Below, piece by piece: positions 8,188 to 16,926 of a stretch of DNA of 64,000 bases. Source of the stretch: Hyalangium versicolor (GTDB taxonomy: Bacteria > Myxococcota > Myxococcia > Myxococcales > Myxococcaceae); contig NZ_JAHXBF010000017.1 of NCBI RefSeq assembly GCF_020103695.1, positions 248,001 to 312,000 on the forward strand. Direction: 5' to 3'. The notes beneath the pieces were generated by a model that made no database searches, was not told the origin of the DNA, and saw only the letters and a program-made list of their open reading frames with translations. Both the position numbers and the translations under genes were made by a program. Every line of letters begins with the position of its first letter. The stretch's first letter is position 1.

Positions 8188-8841
8188 ATGTCCTCGCCTG
8201 ACACCTCCGTCGACTTCCCCGTGTGCCTCCGCCTGCGCGACAAGCGGGTGCTGCTCATCGGCGCCGGGAACATCGCGGAGGCGCGCGCCCAGCAACTGAT
8301 CGAGGCCGGGGCTCGGCTGCGCGTCATCGCGCCCCAGGCCACCGAGACGGTGCGCCGCCTCGCCTCGGAGGGCCGGCTGGAGTTGCTGGAGCGCCCCTAT
8401 GCCCTGGGAGATCTCTCCGGGCAGGCGCTCGTGTTCGTCGCCACGGATGATCGGCGGGTGAGCGAGGCCGTGGCGCAGGAGGCCCGGGAGCTCGGCATCT
8501 GGCTGAACGCGGCGGATGAGCCGGACCTGTGCGACTTCACGCTGCCCTCGGTGGGCCGCCGCGGCCCCATCACCGTGGCCGTGTCCACCAATGGCCATGC
8601 CCCCGCGTTGGCTCGGAGCCTCCGGCAGCGGCTGACCGATCAGATTTCCCTCCACCACGTGCAGCTCGCCCGGCTCAGCGGGTGGCTTCGAGAGCGACTG
8701 CCTCGGGGGCCCGCTCGCGGTCGGCTGCTGAAGCGGCTGGTGGAGGACGACTTTGGCGGACTGCTGGCCCGCGGCCAGCGCCGGGAAGCCTGGACCCGGC
8801 TCCGCGCGGAGATTGAAGCCTTGGGAGAGCAGAAAACATGA
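8188..8841 (+). CDS. Precorrin-2 dehydrogenase / sirohydrochlorin ferrochelatase (Met8/CysG N-domain type)
   Basis: 217 residues. Oxidises precorrin-2 to sirohydrochlorin with NAD and may insert iron, giving the siroheme used by CysI. The N-terminus is a Rossmann fold with V-L-L-I-G-A-G-N-I-A at residues about 21-30; the A-A-D-E-P-D-L-C-D-F-T-L-P segment and V-A-V-S-T-N-G-H-A-P-A-L-A are diagnostic of the CysG N-terminal half. In enteric bacteria this is fused to the methyltransferase; here the two are separate genes overlapping by 4 bp (ATGA), so translation is probably coupled. Lies 18 bp after cysH. Confidence 0.9.
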   Translation: MSSPDTSVDFPVCLRLRDKRVLLIGAGNIAEARAQQLIEAGARLRVIAPQATETVRRLASEGRLELLERPYALGDLSGQALVFVATDDRRVSEAVAQEARELGIWLNAADEPDLCDFTLPSVGRRGPITVAVSTNGHAPALARSLRQRLTDQISLHHVQLARLSGWLRERLPRGPARGRLLKRLVEDDFGGLLARGQRREAWTRLRAEIEALGEQKT

Positions 8842-9635
8842 GCAGCCGTACGAAGGGATGTGTGTATCTGGTGGGAGCGGGTCCCGGAGATCCGAGCCTG
8901 CTGACGCTCCGAGCCGCGAAGTTGCTCGCCAGCGCGGACACCGTGGTGCACGACCGCCTCATCCACCCCGGAGTGCTGGAGCACGCGCGTCCGCATGCTC
9001 GCCTCATCTATGTGGGCAAGGAGGGCGGCGGAGATTCGGTCCGGCAGGAGGACATCCACACGCTGCTCATCAGCCAGGCCCGGCTGGGACGCGCGGTGGT
9101 GCGGCTCAAGGGCGGTGATCCGTTCGTCTTCGGGCGCGGGGGTGAAGAGGCTCTCGCGCTCGAGGAGGCTGGAGTTCCGTATGAGGTGGTGCCGGGGGTC
9201 TCCAGCATCGCGGCCGTGCCTGCCGCGGCGGCCATCCCCGTCACCCACCGGGGCCTCTCGGGCTCGGTGACGTTCGCCACCGCGCACCTCGCCGACGACA
9301 TTCCGGACTGGGAGCACCTGGCCCGCTCCGAGACACTGGTCCTCTTCATGGCGGGCCGGAAGTTGGATGAGGCGACGCGCGCGATCATCGCCGCGGGGAA
9401 GCCGGCGGCCACGCTCACCGCCGCGGTGGAGGCGGGCACTTGGGAACACCAGCGCGTGGTGGAAGGAACGCTCGGGGACATCGCCTCGCGTGTGCGAGAG
9501 GCCGAGCTCGGCTCTCCCACGCTCCTCATCGTGGGCCCGGTGGTCTCGATGCGCTCGCGACTGAGCTCCCTGGCCGCCCAGGCGGGAGCGGCGCAGTTCA
9601 CCCTGCCGCGCGTCGCGGAGGCCGGCCATGAGTGA
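8838..9635 (+). CDS. cobA: Uroporphyrinogen-III C-methyltransferase
   Basis: 265 residues, the usual length for a single-domain SUMT. Transfers two methyl groups from SAM to uroporphyrinogen III, making precorrin-2. Family motifs: V-Y-L-V-G-A-G-P-G-D-P-L-L-T-like start (G-A-G-P-G-D-P-S-L-L-T-L), V-V-H-D-R-L-I, the P-F-V-F-G-R-G-G-E-E motif, V-V-P-G-V-S-S, P-V-T-H-R-G-L and T-L-V-L-F-M. It feeds the dehydrogenase encoded immediately upstream, and the two together replace a fused CysG. Its end overlaps cysD by 8 bp. Confidence 0.95.
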   Translation: MSSRTKGCVYLVGAGPGDPSLLTLRAAKLLASADTVVHDRLIHPGVLEHARPHARLIYVGKEGGGDSVRQEDIHTLLISQARLGRAVVRLKGGDPFVFGRGGEEALALEEAGVPYEVVPGVSSIAAVPAAAAIPVTHRGLSGSVTFATAHLADDIPDWEHLARSETLVLFMAGRKLDEATRAIIAAGKPAATLTAAVEAGTWEHQRVVEGTLGDIASRVREAELGSPTLLIVGPVVSMRSRLSSLAAQAGAAQFTLPRVAEAGHE

Positions 9636-10545
9636 GAACACGCTGCCCAGGCTGTCCCACCTCTCGGTGCTGGAGGCGGAGAGCATCCACATCCTCCGCG
9701 AGACGGTGGCGGAGTTCGCCAACCCGGTGATGCTCTACAGCATCGGCAAGGACTCGCAGGTGCTGCTGCACCTGGCGCGCAAGGCCTTCCATCCGGCGCC
9801 CCTGCCCTTCCCGCTGCTCCACGTGGACACGACGTGGAAGTTCCGGGACATGTACGCCTTCCGGGATCGCTTCACCGCTCAGCACGGCTTCCGGCTGCTG
9901 GTGCACCAGAACCGCAAGGCGCTGGCCGAGGGCATGAACCCGTTCGACCACACCAGCCAGAAGTACACGCACGCGACGAAGACGCAGGCGCTGCTCGAGG
10001 CGCTGGCGATGCACGGCTTCGACGCGGCGTTCGGCGGGGCGCGGCGAGACGAGGAAAAGTCCCGCGCCAAGGAGCGCGTGTTCTCGTTCCGCGACAAGCA
10101 CGGACAGTGGGAGCCGCGCCGCCAGCGGCCCGAATTGTGGAACCTCTACAACGGCCGCATCGACGCGGGCGAGAGCATGCGCGTCTTCCCGCTCTCCAAC
10201 TGGACCGAGCTGGACGTGTGGCACTACATCCTCAAGGAGCGCATCCCCGTGGTGCCCCTGTACTTCGCCGCCGAGCGCCCGGTGGTGGAGCGCAGCGGCA
10301 ACCTCATCATGGTGGACGATGAGCGGATGCGGCTGAAGCCGGGCGAGCATCCGGTGATGAAGCGGGTGCGGTTCCGCACGCTGGGCTGCTACCCGCTGAG
10401 CGGCGCCATCGAGTCCTCGGCCACCACGGTGGAGGCCGTCATCGACGAGATGGTCCACGCACGCCAGTCCGAACGCCAGGGCCGGCTCATCGACTACGAC
10501 GAAGAGGGCTCGATGGAGCTCAAGAAGCGCGAGGGTTACTTCTAA
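9628..10545 (+). CDS. cysD: Sulfate adenylyltransferase subunit 2
   Basis: 305 residues, the family's normal length. The catalytic ATP-pyrophosphatase-type subunit that forms APS from ATP and sulfate. The PP-loop S-I-G-K-D-S-Q-V-L-L lies near residue 32; F-P-L-L-H-V-D-T-T-W-K-F and F-G-G-A-R-R-D-E-E-K-S-R-A-K-E-R match CysD, as does the C-terminal S-E-R-Q-G-R-x-I-D segment. Works as a heterodimer with the CysN GTPase, which starts at the stop codon of cysD (TAATG, 1-bp overlap). Confidence 0.97.
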   Translation: MSENTLPRLSHLSVLEAESIHILRETVAEFANPVMLYSIGKDSQVLLHLARKAFHPAPLPFPLLHVDTTWKFRDMYAFRDRFTAQHGFRLLVHQNRKALAEGMNPFDHTSQKYTHATKTQALLEALAMHGFDAAFGGARRDEEKSRAKERVFSFRDKHGQWEPRRQRPELWNLYNGRIDAGESMRVFPLSNWTELDVWHYILKERIPVVPLYFAAERPVVERSGNLIMVDDERMRLKPGEHPVMKRVRFRTLGCYPLSGAIESSATTVEAVIDEMVHARQSERQGRLIDYDEEGSMELKKREGYF

Positions 10546-12287
10546 TGGAGACCGCACTTCAACCCACGAGCAACATCCAGGAGTTCCTGGCCGAGCACGC
10601 CAGCAAGGAGCTGCTGCGCCTGGTGGTGGTGGGCTCCGTGGACGACGGGAAGTCCACGCTGATCGGCCGCCTCCTCTATGAGTGCGACGGGTTGTTCGAG
10701 GATCAGATCTCCGCCGTTCGCAAGGCCACCGCGAAGCGCGCGGCGGCCAATGAGGGCAGCTCGCCCACCACGGAGTTGTTGGCCCGAGGGCTTCAGTCCG
10801 CGGCCAGCGCGGCGCTGCCTCGCGAGGAGGAGATCGACTTCTCGCTCTTCACCGACGGCCTGCGCGCCGAGCGCGAGCAGGGCATCACCATCGACGTGGC
10901 GTACCGGTACTTCTCCACGCCGCGCCGCAAGGTGATCGTCGCGGACACGCCGGGACACATCCAGTACACGCGCAACATGGCCACCGGCGCCTCCACGGCG
11001 GACGCGGCCGTCATCCTCGTGGATGCGCGCCTGGGTGTGCTGGCGCAGACGCGACGGCATGCGTACATCGCCTCGCTGCTGGGCATCCCGTACCTGGCCG
11101 TCGCGGTGAACAAGATGGACCTGGTGGACTTCGACCGGGTCATCTTCGAGCGCATCGGCACGGAGCTGGCGGAGTTCGCTCGGACGCTCGGGTTCACGCA
11201 GGTGCGCCTGTTCCCGGTCAGCGCGAGCAAGGGAGACAACATCACCCGCGCGAGCGCGCGCACCCCCTGGCACGAGGGCGGCACGCTGCTGGGCTGGCTG
11301 GAGTCCCTGCCCCACCAGCGCCGGCAGGACGAGGCCCCGTTCCGCTTCCCCGTGCAGTACGTGCTCCGGCCGCACCTGGACTACCGCGGGTTCGCCGGGC
11401 AGATCGCCTCGGGCACCGTGCGCGTGGGAGACGAGGTGGTGGTTCTGCCCTCCCAGCGGCGGACCCGCGTGGCGGCCATCGACACCTTCGAGGGCTCCCT
11501 CCCGGAAGGCAGCGCGCCCTACTCCGTCACGCTGCGGCTGGCCGACGAGGTCGACATCAGCCGGGGCGATGTGATCGCACACCTGGCGCAGCCTCCCGTG
11601 GCGCTCCAGCGGCTGGACGCGATGCTGGTGTGGTTCGGGGAGCAGCCCCTGGATGGTTCCCGGCGCTACCTGGTGAAGCACACCTCGCGCACCGTCCCTG
11701 CGACGCTGGAGCAGATCCTGTGGCGCAAGGACCTGGAGCAGCTCACCGAGGTCCCCGCCGAGACGCTGTCCCTCAATGACATCGGCAAGGTGCGGCTGGT
11801 GTGCAAGCGCCCGCTGCTGTGCGATCCGTATCGGGACAACCGGAACACCGGGGCGTTCATCATCATCGACGCACTCACCCATGACACGGTGGCTGCGGGG
11901 ATGATCCTCGGGCCCGCGGGCGATGAGAGCAGCGCCACGAAGGGCTCGCTCGTCACCGCCGAGGAGCGGCGCGAGCGGCTGGGCCAGAGCGGCGGGGTCG
12001 TCCTTCTGCCTGAGGCTCCGGATGCCGAGGCGCGAGCGTTCCAACTGGAGCGCCGGCTGTTCGAGCAGGGGCGGCACGTCTCGGTCGTCCGAGGCGATAC
12101 GGAGGTGGCGCTGGCGCTGGCGGAGGCCGGGCTCATCGCGGTGTTGCACACGGTGGCGCCCCAGGCTCGGCGCGCGCTGCGAGACCAGCTCCGGGATGCC
12201 GGGCTGGGCGGCGTGGAGCTGGAGCCTTCGGCCGAGGTTGACCGCTGGATGAGCCAGGTCAAGCAGGCGCAGGAGAAGGGCTCATGA
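10545..12287 (+). CDS. cysN: CysN GTPase with degenerate APS-kinase-like tail
   Basis: 580 residues. Residues 1-460 are the elongation-factor-like GTPase that drives CysD: P-loop G-S-V-D-D-G-K-S-T near 31, E-Q-G-I-T-I-D-V, D-T-P-G-H and N-K-M-D, then beta-barrel domains. From about 466 a further 115 residues resemble APS kinase (CysC) as in CysNC fusions: E-R-R-E-R-L-G-Q, a helix like F-Q-L-E-R-R-L-F-E-Q-G-R-H, and A-E-A-G-L-I-A-V. Where CysC has its P-loop (GxxGxGKS), this protein has L-P-E-A-P-D-A-E, and the C-terminus is short. The kinase domain should be inactive, matching the APS-reductase type of CysH. Confidence 0.95.
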   Translation: METALQPTSNIQEFLAEHASKELLRLVVVGSVDDGKSTLIGRLLYECDGLFEDQISAVRKATAKRAAANEGSSPTTELLARGLQSAASAALPREEEIDFSLFTDGLRAEREQGITIDVAYRYFSTPRRKVIVADTPGHIQYTRNMATGASTADAAVILVDARLGVLAQTRRHAYIASLLGIPYLAVAVNKMDLVDFDRVIFERIGTELAEFARTLGFTQVRLFPVSASKGDNITRASARTPWHEGGTLLGWLESLPHQRRQDEAPFRFPVQYVLRPHLDYRGFAGQIASGTVRVGDEVVVLPSQRRTRVAAIDTFEGSLPEGSAPYSVTLRLADEVDISRGDVIAHLAQPPVALQRLDAMLVWFGEQPLDGSRRYLVKHTSRTVPATLEQILWRKDLEQLTEVPAETLSLNDIGKVRLVCKRPLLCDPYRDNRNTGAFIIIDALTHDTVAAGMILGPAGDESSATKGSLVTAEERRERLGQSGGVVLLPEAPDAEARAFQLERRLFEQGRHVSVVRGDTEVALALAEAGLIAVLHTVAPQARRALRDQLRDAGLGGVELEPSAEVDRWMSQVKQAQEKGS

Positions 12288-14131
12288 GCTCGCTTCCCGC
12301 CAAGGGCGGTGCCCGGCCCGGAAACACTCCGGCCGCAGCCACTCCCTTCGTGACCGCACTGCTCGGTGAGGAGCGAAGCGCTCTGCTGCAGCGCGTGGTG
12401 GAGGGGCTCGCGCCCGAGACGCTCCACTGGCTGAGCGGGTATCTCGCGGGGCTCGCAACCCATCGGGGTCCCCAGGAGATCGCGGCGGCGCCCGCGCCCC
12501 AGGCCGTTCCCGAGCAGTGGCTGACCATCGTCTATGGCACGCAGACCGGGAACAGCCGGCTGCTGGCCGAGCGCCTCAAACACCAGGCCGAGGCCTCTGG
12601 CCTCTCTGTGCGCTACTTCCGTGCGGGGGAGTATCCGCAGCGCGAGCTCCAGAAGGAGCGCCTGCTCTACGTGGTCATCAGCACCCAGGGCGATGGGGAT
12701 CCGCCGGACGATGCTCGCGGCTTCGTCGAGTTCATCCTGGGCAAGCGGGCCCCCCGGCTCGAACAGCTCCGCTTCTCGGTGCTGGGGCTCGGGGACACCA
12801 GCTACCCCAAGTACTGCGAGATCAGCCGCAAGCTCGATGCCCGGCTCGCGGAGCTGGGCGCCACCCGGCTGCTGGACCGGGCCGATTGCGATGTGGACTT
12901 CGAGCCCGTGGCGAAGGGCTGGCTCGATCAGGCCGTGGGCCGCGCGAGCGAGACGCTCGAGGTCCGCGCCGCCGCCGTCGTCACCCCGCTGCGCACCGCG
13001 GCTCCGGCGCCCCGGTTCGGGCGCGAGGCTCCGTACGCAGCGGAGATCCTCGCCAACCAGCGCATCACCGGCCGAGGCGCCCTCAAGGACGTGCGCCACG
13101 TGGAGGTGTCGCTCGGGGACTCCGGGCTGAGCTACGAGCCCGGGGACTCGCTGGGCGTGTGGCCCCGGAATCCGCCCGAGCTGGTCGCCGAGTTCCTGTC
13201 CGTGCTCTCGCTCAAGGGTGACACGGCGGTCTCCCGGGATGGGCGCAGCCTGCCGCTGCAACAGTGGCTGGGGGAGGAGCTGGAGCTCACCAAGCTGAGC
13301 CGCCCGTTCCTGGAGCGTCATGCCGCGCTCGCCTCCAGCGCGGAGCTGCAGCGCATGCTCACTCCCGAGGGCGCCGAGGCATTCCGCGCGCTCCTCAAGA
13401 GCCATCAGGTCATCGATCTGCTGCGGTCCTGGACCGCGCCGTGGACCGCGGAGGAACTGGTCCGCACGCTGCGCAAGCTGACGCCCCGGATGTACTCGAT
13501 CGCGTCCAGCCAGAAGCGGGTCGGCGCGGAGACCCACCTCACCGTGGCGGTGGTGGACTACGTCGCCTTCGGGACGCGCCACTACGGAGCGGCGTCGACG
13601 TATCTGGCCACGCGCACCGACGCGGAGAACCGCGTTCCCGTCTTCATCGAGTCCAACGATCGGTTCCGTCTGCCCACGGATGCGAGCCGGGACATCATCA
13701 TGATCGGGCCGGGGACAGGCGTGGCGCCCTTCCGCGCCTTCGTGCAGGAGCGCGCCGAGGTGGGCGGACGCGGCCGGAACTGGCTCTTCTTCGGGGAGCA
13801 GCACTTCCGCTCGCAGTTCCTCTACCAGACGGAGTGGCAGGAGGCCCTGAAGAAGGGCGAGCTGCACCGCATCTCCCTGGCCTTCTCCCGCGACCAGGCG
13901 GAGAAGATCTACGTCCAGCAACGCCTGCGCGAGGCGGGCAAGGACGTCTACGAGTGGCTGCAGGGCGGCGCCCACCTCTACGTGTGCGGCGAGGCCCAGC
14001 GGATGGCGCCGGATGTCCATGAGGCGCTGATCGACATCATCTCCACCCACGGGAGCCGGAGCCGCGAGGACGCGGCCGCCTGGCTCGACACCCTGCGCGA
14101 AGAGCAGCGCTACCAGCGCGACGTCTACTGA
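12284..14131 (+). CDS. cysJ: Sulfite reductase (NADPH) flavoprotein, alpha subunit
   Basis: 615 residues, close to the usual 600. Passes electrons from NADPH through FAD and FMN to CysI. Flavodoxin domain begins near residue 80 with T-I-V-Y-G-T-Q-T-G-N-S; S-T-Q-G-D-G-D-P-P-D-D-A and L-G-L-G-D-T-S-Y-P-K-Y follow. The connecting and FAD domain has R-M-Y-S-I-A-S-S, and the NADPH domain has M-I-G-P-G-T-G-V-A-P-F-R-A and Y-V-C-G-E-A-Q. It ends in R-D-V-Y, the stacking tyrosine of the family. Start overlaps cysN by 4 bp (ATGA). Confidence 0.96.
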   Translation: MSSLPAKGGARPGNTPAAATPFVTALLGEERSALLQRVVEGLAPETLHWLSGYLAGLATHRGPQEIAAAPAPQAVPEQWLTIVYGTQTGNSRLLAERLKHQAEASGLSVRYFRAGEYPQRELQKERLLYVVISTQGDGDPPDDARGFVEFILGKRAPRLEQLRFSVLGLGDTSYPKYCEISRKLDARLAELGATRLLDRADCDVDFEPVAKGWLDQAVGRASETLEVRAAAVVTPLRTAAPAPRFGREAPYAAEILANQRITGRGALKDVRHVEVSLGDSGLSYEPGDSLGVWPRNPPELVAEFLSVLSLKGDTAVSRDGRSLPLQQWLGEELELTKLSRPFLERHAALASSAELQRMLTPEGAEAFRALLKSHQVIDLLRSWTAPWTAEELVRTLRKLTPRMYSIASSQKRVGAETHLTVAVVDYVAFGTRHYGAASTYLATRTDAENRVPVFIESNDRFRLPTDASRDIIMIGPGTGVAPFRAFVQERAEVGGRGRNWLFFGEQHFRSQFLYQTEWQEALKKGELHRISLAFSRDQAEKIYVQQRLREAGKDVYEWLQGGAHLYVCGEAQRMAPDVHEALIDIISTHGSRSREDAAAWLDTLREEQRYQRDVY

Positions 14132-14143
14132 GCGAGTACCGAC

Positions 14144-15838
14144 ATGAGCACGACCAAGTCCCCTGCCCTCACCGAGACCGAGCACATCAAGGCCAAGAGC
14201 AACCTGCTCCGCGGGACGCTCGCCGAGAGCCTGGCCGATCCCGTGACGGGAGGGCTCGCCGCGCCCGACACCCAGCTCATCAAGTTCCACGGCAGCTACC
14301 AGCAGGATGACCGGGATCTGCGTGAGGAGCGCCGGCAACAGAAGCTGGAGCCCGCGTACGACTTCATGATCCGCACGCGCCTGCCGGGCGGAGTGTGTAC
14401 GCCGGCTCAGTGGCTCGCGCTGGACGCGCTCACGAAGCAGTACGCCAACGGCACGCTGCGCCTCACCACGCGGCAGGCCTTCCAGCTCCACGGCGTCATC
14501 AAGACGGACCTCAAGCGCACCATCGCGGGCATGAACGCGGCGTTGATGGACACGCTGGCGGCCTGCGGAGACGTCAACCGCAACGTGATGTGCAACCCGA
14601 ACCCGGTGGAGTCTCGCGTGCACGAGGAGGTGTACCGCTGGGCGGTGCGCCTGTCCGAGCACCTGCTGCCGAAGACGCAGGCCTACTACGAGATCTGGCT
14701 GGACAAGGAGAAGGTCGCGGGCGGCGAGGAGGAGCCCATCCTCGGCGCTACGTATCTGCCCCGGAAGTTCAAGGCCGCCATCGCCGTGCCGCCGTTCAAC
14801 GACGTGGACGTGTTCTCCCAGGACCTGGGCTTCATCGCCATCTACGAGGGAGCCCAGCTCTTGGGATTCAACGTCACGGTGGGCGGCGGAATGGGCGCCA
14901 CCCACGGAGAGGCCGCCACCTTCCCGCGCCTGGCGGATGTCATCGGCTTCGTGCCGCCCGAGCAGATGCTCGTGGTGGCGGAGAACGTGGTGAAGGTCCA
15001 GCGGGATTTCGGGGACCGCACCAACCGCAAGCACGCGCGGTTGAAGTACACCATCGAGGATCGCGGCATCGCGTGGTTCGTCTCCGAGTTGGAGAAACGG
15101 CTCGGCTTCTCACTGCAGCCCGCGCGGCCGTACACGTTCGAGCACAACGGCGATCTCTTCGGGTGGAAGCAGGGCCATGACGGCCGCTGGCACCTGACGC
15201 TGCGGCTCGAGAGCGGACGCGTGGCGGACACCGCTGGCGCGAAGCTGCTCACGGGGCTGCGGGAGATCGCCCGGGTGCACAAGGGCGACTTCCGGCTGAC
15301 GCCGAACCAGAACCTCGTCATCGCCGGTGTGCCCGCCGAGGCCCGCCCGGAGATCGACGCGCTCGTGGAGGCGCATGGCCTGGATGGCTTCCGCCGCTCG
15401 AGCCCCTTGCGCCTCAACGCGCTCGCGTGCGTGGCGCTGCCCACGTGCGGCCTGGCCATGGCCGAGGCCGAACGCTACCTGCCGTCCATCGTCTCCCAGT
15501 TGGAGGAGCGCCTGGCGGCCCATGGACTGGAGAAAGAGAAGATCCTCTTGAGGATAACGGGATGTCCCAACGGTTGTGCGCGCCCCTACCTGGCCGAGAT
15601 CGCCCTCGTGGGCAAGGCTCCGGGCCGCTACAACCTGTTCCTGGGCGGTGATGTGCGTGGCCAGCGCCTCAACCGCCTGTATCGCGAGAACATCGACGAA
15701 GCGGGCGTCCTCGGGGCTCTCGAGCCTCTGTTCGCCGCCTACGCGCGCGAGCGCCGCCCTGGCGAGGGCTTCGGTGATTTCACCGTCCGCGCCGGGCACA
15801 TCCCTCCTCCTCCTTCCATTCCTTCTCTTCCGAGCTGA
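14144..15838 (+). CDS. cysI: Sulfite reductase hemoprotein, beta subunit
   Basis: 564 residues, full length for CysI. Six-electron reduction of sulfite to sulfide at a siroheme coupled to a 4Fe-4S cluster. N-terminal Q-L-I-K-F-H-G-S-Y-Q-Q-D-D-R-D and R-L-T-T-R-Q-A-F-Q-L-H-G are sulfite-reductase signatures; the cluster cysteines are in L-P-T-C-G-L-A-M-A and T-G-C-P-N-G-C-A-R-P-Y. Thirteen bases separate it from cysJ. Siroheme supply is encoded three to five genes upstream in the same operon. The C-terminal tail is proline/serine rich and probably dispensable. Confidence 0.97.
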   Translation: MSTTKSPALTETEHIKAKSNLLRGTLAESLADPVTGGLAAPDTQLIKFHGSYQQDDRDLREERRQQKLEPAYDFMIRTRLPGGVCTPAQWLALDALTKQYANGTLRLTTRQAFQLHGVIKTDLKRTIAGMNAALMDTLAACGDVNRNVMCNPNPVESRVHEEVYRWAVRLSEHLLPKTQAYYEIWLDKEKVAGGEEEPILGATYLPRKFKAAIAVPPFNDVDVFSQDLGFIAIYEGAQLLGFNVTVGGGMGATHGEAATFPRLADVIGFVPPEQMLVVAENVVKVQRDFGDRTNRKHARLKYTIEDRGIAWFVSELEKRLGFSLQPARPYTFEHNGDLFGWKQGHDGRWHLTLRLESGRVADTAGAKLLTGLREIARVHKGDFRLTPNQNLVIAGVPAEARPEIDALVEAHGLDGFRRSSPLRLNALACVALPTCGLAMAEAERYLPSIVSQLEERLAAHGLEKEKILLRITGCPNGCARPYLAEIALVGKAPGRYNLFLGGDVRGQRLNRLYRENIDEAGVLGALEPLFAAYARERRPGEGFGDFTVRAGHIPPPPSIPSLPS

Positions 15839-15841
15839 CCC

Positions 15842-16912
15842 ATGACTTCCCTTCCTCTCGAGCGCCGTTCCCTCTCCTGGCTGCTGAGCTCCTCCCTCCT
15901 GCTCGTCCTGCCGGGCTTGCTGCTCGCGTTGAGCGCTTGCACGAAACCGGGCACCGCCTCCTCGGCGGAGCCCGTCACCCTTCTCAACGTCTCCTACGAT
16001 CCGACCCGTGAGTTCTACGAGGAGTTCAACACCGCCTTCGCGAAGAACTGGGAGGCCAGCCACGGGACGAAGATCTCCATCAAGCAGTCCCACGGCGGCT
16101 CCGGAAAGCAGGCGCGGGCTGTCATCGACGGGCTGGAGGCGGACGTCGTCACGCTGGCGCTGGCGTACGACGTGGACATGCTCCACGACAAGGCGAGCCT
16201 GATCCCGGAGAACTGGCAGTCGCGACTGCCGAACAACAGCTCGCCGTACACCTCCGCCATCGTCTTCGTGGTGCGCAAGGGCAACCCCAAGGGTATCCGC
16301 GACTGGGAGGATCTGGTGAAGCCAGGCCTCGCGGTCATCACCCCCAACCCGAAGACTTCAGGCGGCGCACGGTGGAACTATCTGGCCGCGTGGGGCCACG
16401 CGCTGCGCCAGCCGGGCGGTGATGAGGCCAAGGCCCGCGAGTTCGTCGCCAGCCTCTACCGCAACGTGCCCGTGCTGGACTCGGGGGCGCGCGGCTCCAC
16501 CACGACGTTCGCCGAGCGCGGACTCGGGGACGTGCTCATCGCTTGGGAGAACGAGGCGCTCCTGCTCACGGACGAGGTGGGCAAGGACAAGTTCGAGATC
16601 GTCGTCCCGTCCGACACGATCCTCGCCGAGCCGCCTGTCACCGTGGTGGACAAGAACGCGGATCGGCGTGGCACCCGGGCGGCGGCGGAGGCGTACCTCC
16701 AGTACCTCTATTCGGACGAGGGCCAGGAGCTGGCCGCCAAGCACCACTACCGCCCGCGCTCCGAGGCCATCGCCGCGAAGCACGCCAGCCACTTCCCCTC
16801 CGTGAAGCTCTTCACCGTGGATGAGGTGTTCGGCGGGTGGAAGAAGGCGCAGAAGGCGCACTTCGACGACGGCGGCGTGTTCGATCTGATCTACGCCCCG
16901 AAGGCGCAGTGA
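15842..16912 (+). CDS. sbp: Sulfate ABC transporter substrate-binding lipoprotein
   Basis: 356 residues. Binds sulfate outside the inner membrane and delivers it to the CysTW permease. The signal ends in a lipobox-like L-A-L-S-A-C, so it is probably a lipoprotein rather than a free periplasmic protein. Family motifs: L-L-N-V-S-Y-D-P-T-R-E-F-Y, K-Q-S-H-G-G-S-G-K-Q-A-R, V-T-L-A-L-A-Y-D-V-D, N-P-K-T-S-G-G-A-R-W-N-Y-L-A-A-W and D-S-G-A-R-G-S-T-T-T-F. Whether it prefers sulfate or thiosulfate cannot be told. Lies 3 bp after cysI. Confidence 0.95.
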   Translation: MTSLPLERRSLSWLLSSSLLLVLPGLLLALSACTKPGTASSAEPVTLLNVSYDPTREFYEEFNTAFAKNWEASHGTKISIKQSHGGSGKQARAVIDGLEADVVTLALAYDVDMLHDKASLIPENWQSRLPNNSSPYTSAIVFVVRKGNPKGIRDWEDLVKPGLAVITPNPKTSGGARWNYLAAWGHALRQPGGDEAKAREFVASLYRNVPVLDSGARGSTTTFAERGLGDVLIAWENEALLLTDEVGKDKFEIVVPSDTILAEPPVTVVDKNADRRGTRAAAEAYLQYLYSDEGQELAAKHHYRPRSEAIAAKHASHFPSVKLFTVDEVFGGWKKAQKAHFDDGGVFDLIYAPKAQ

Positions 16913-16926
16913 GCGGAAGCGTCGCC

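Noticed and set aside
11666..15034. A 1122-codon open frame on the minus strand
   Set aside because: Antisense to cysN, cysJ and cysI, which have full catalytic motifs; the minus frame is histidine-, arginine- and alanine-rich in the manner of high-GC shadows.
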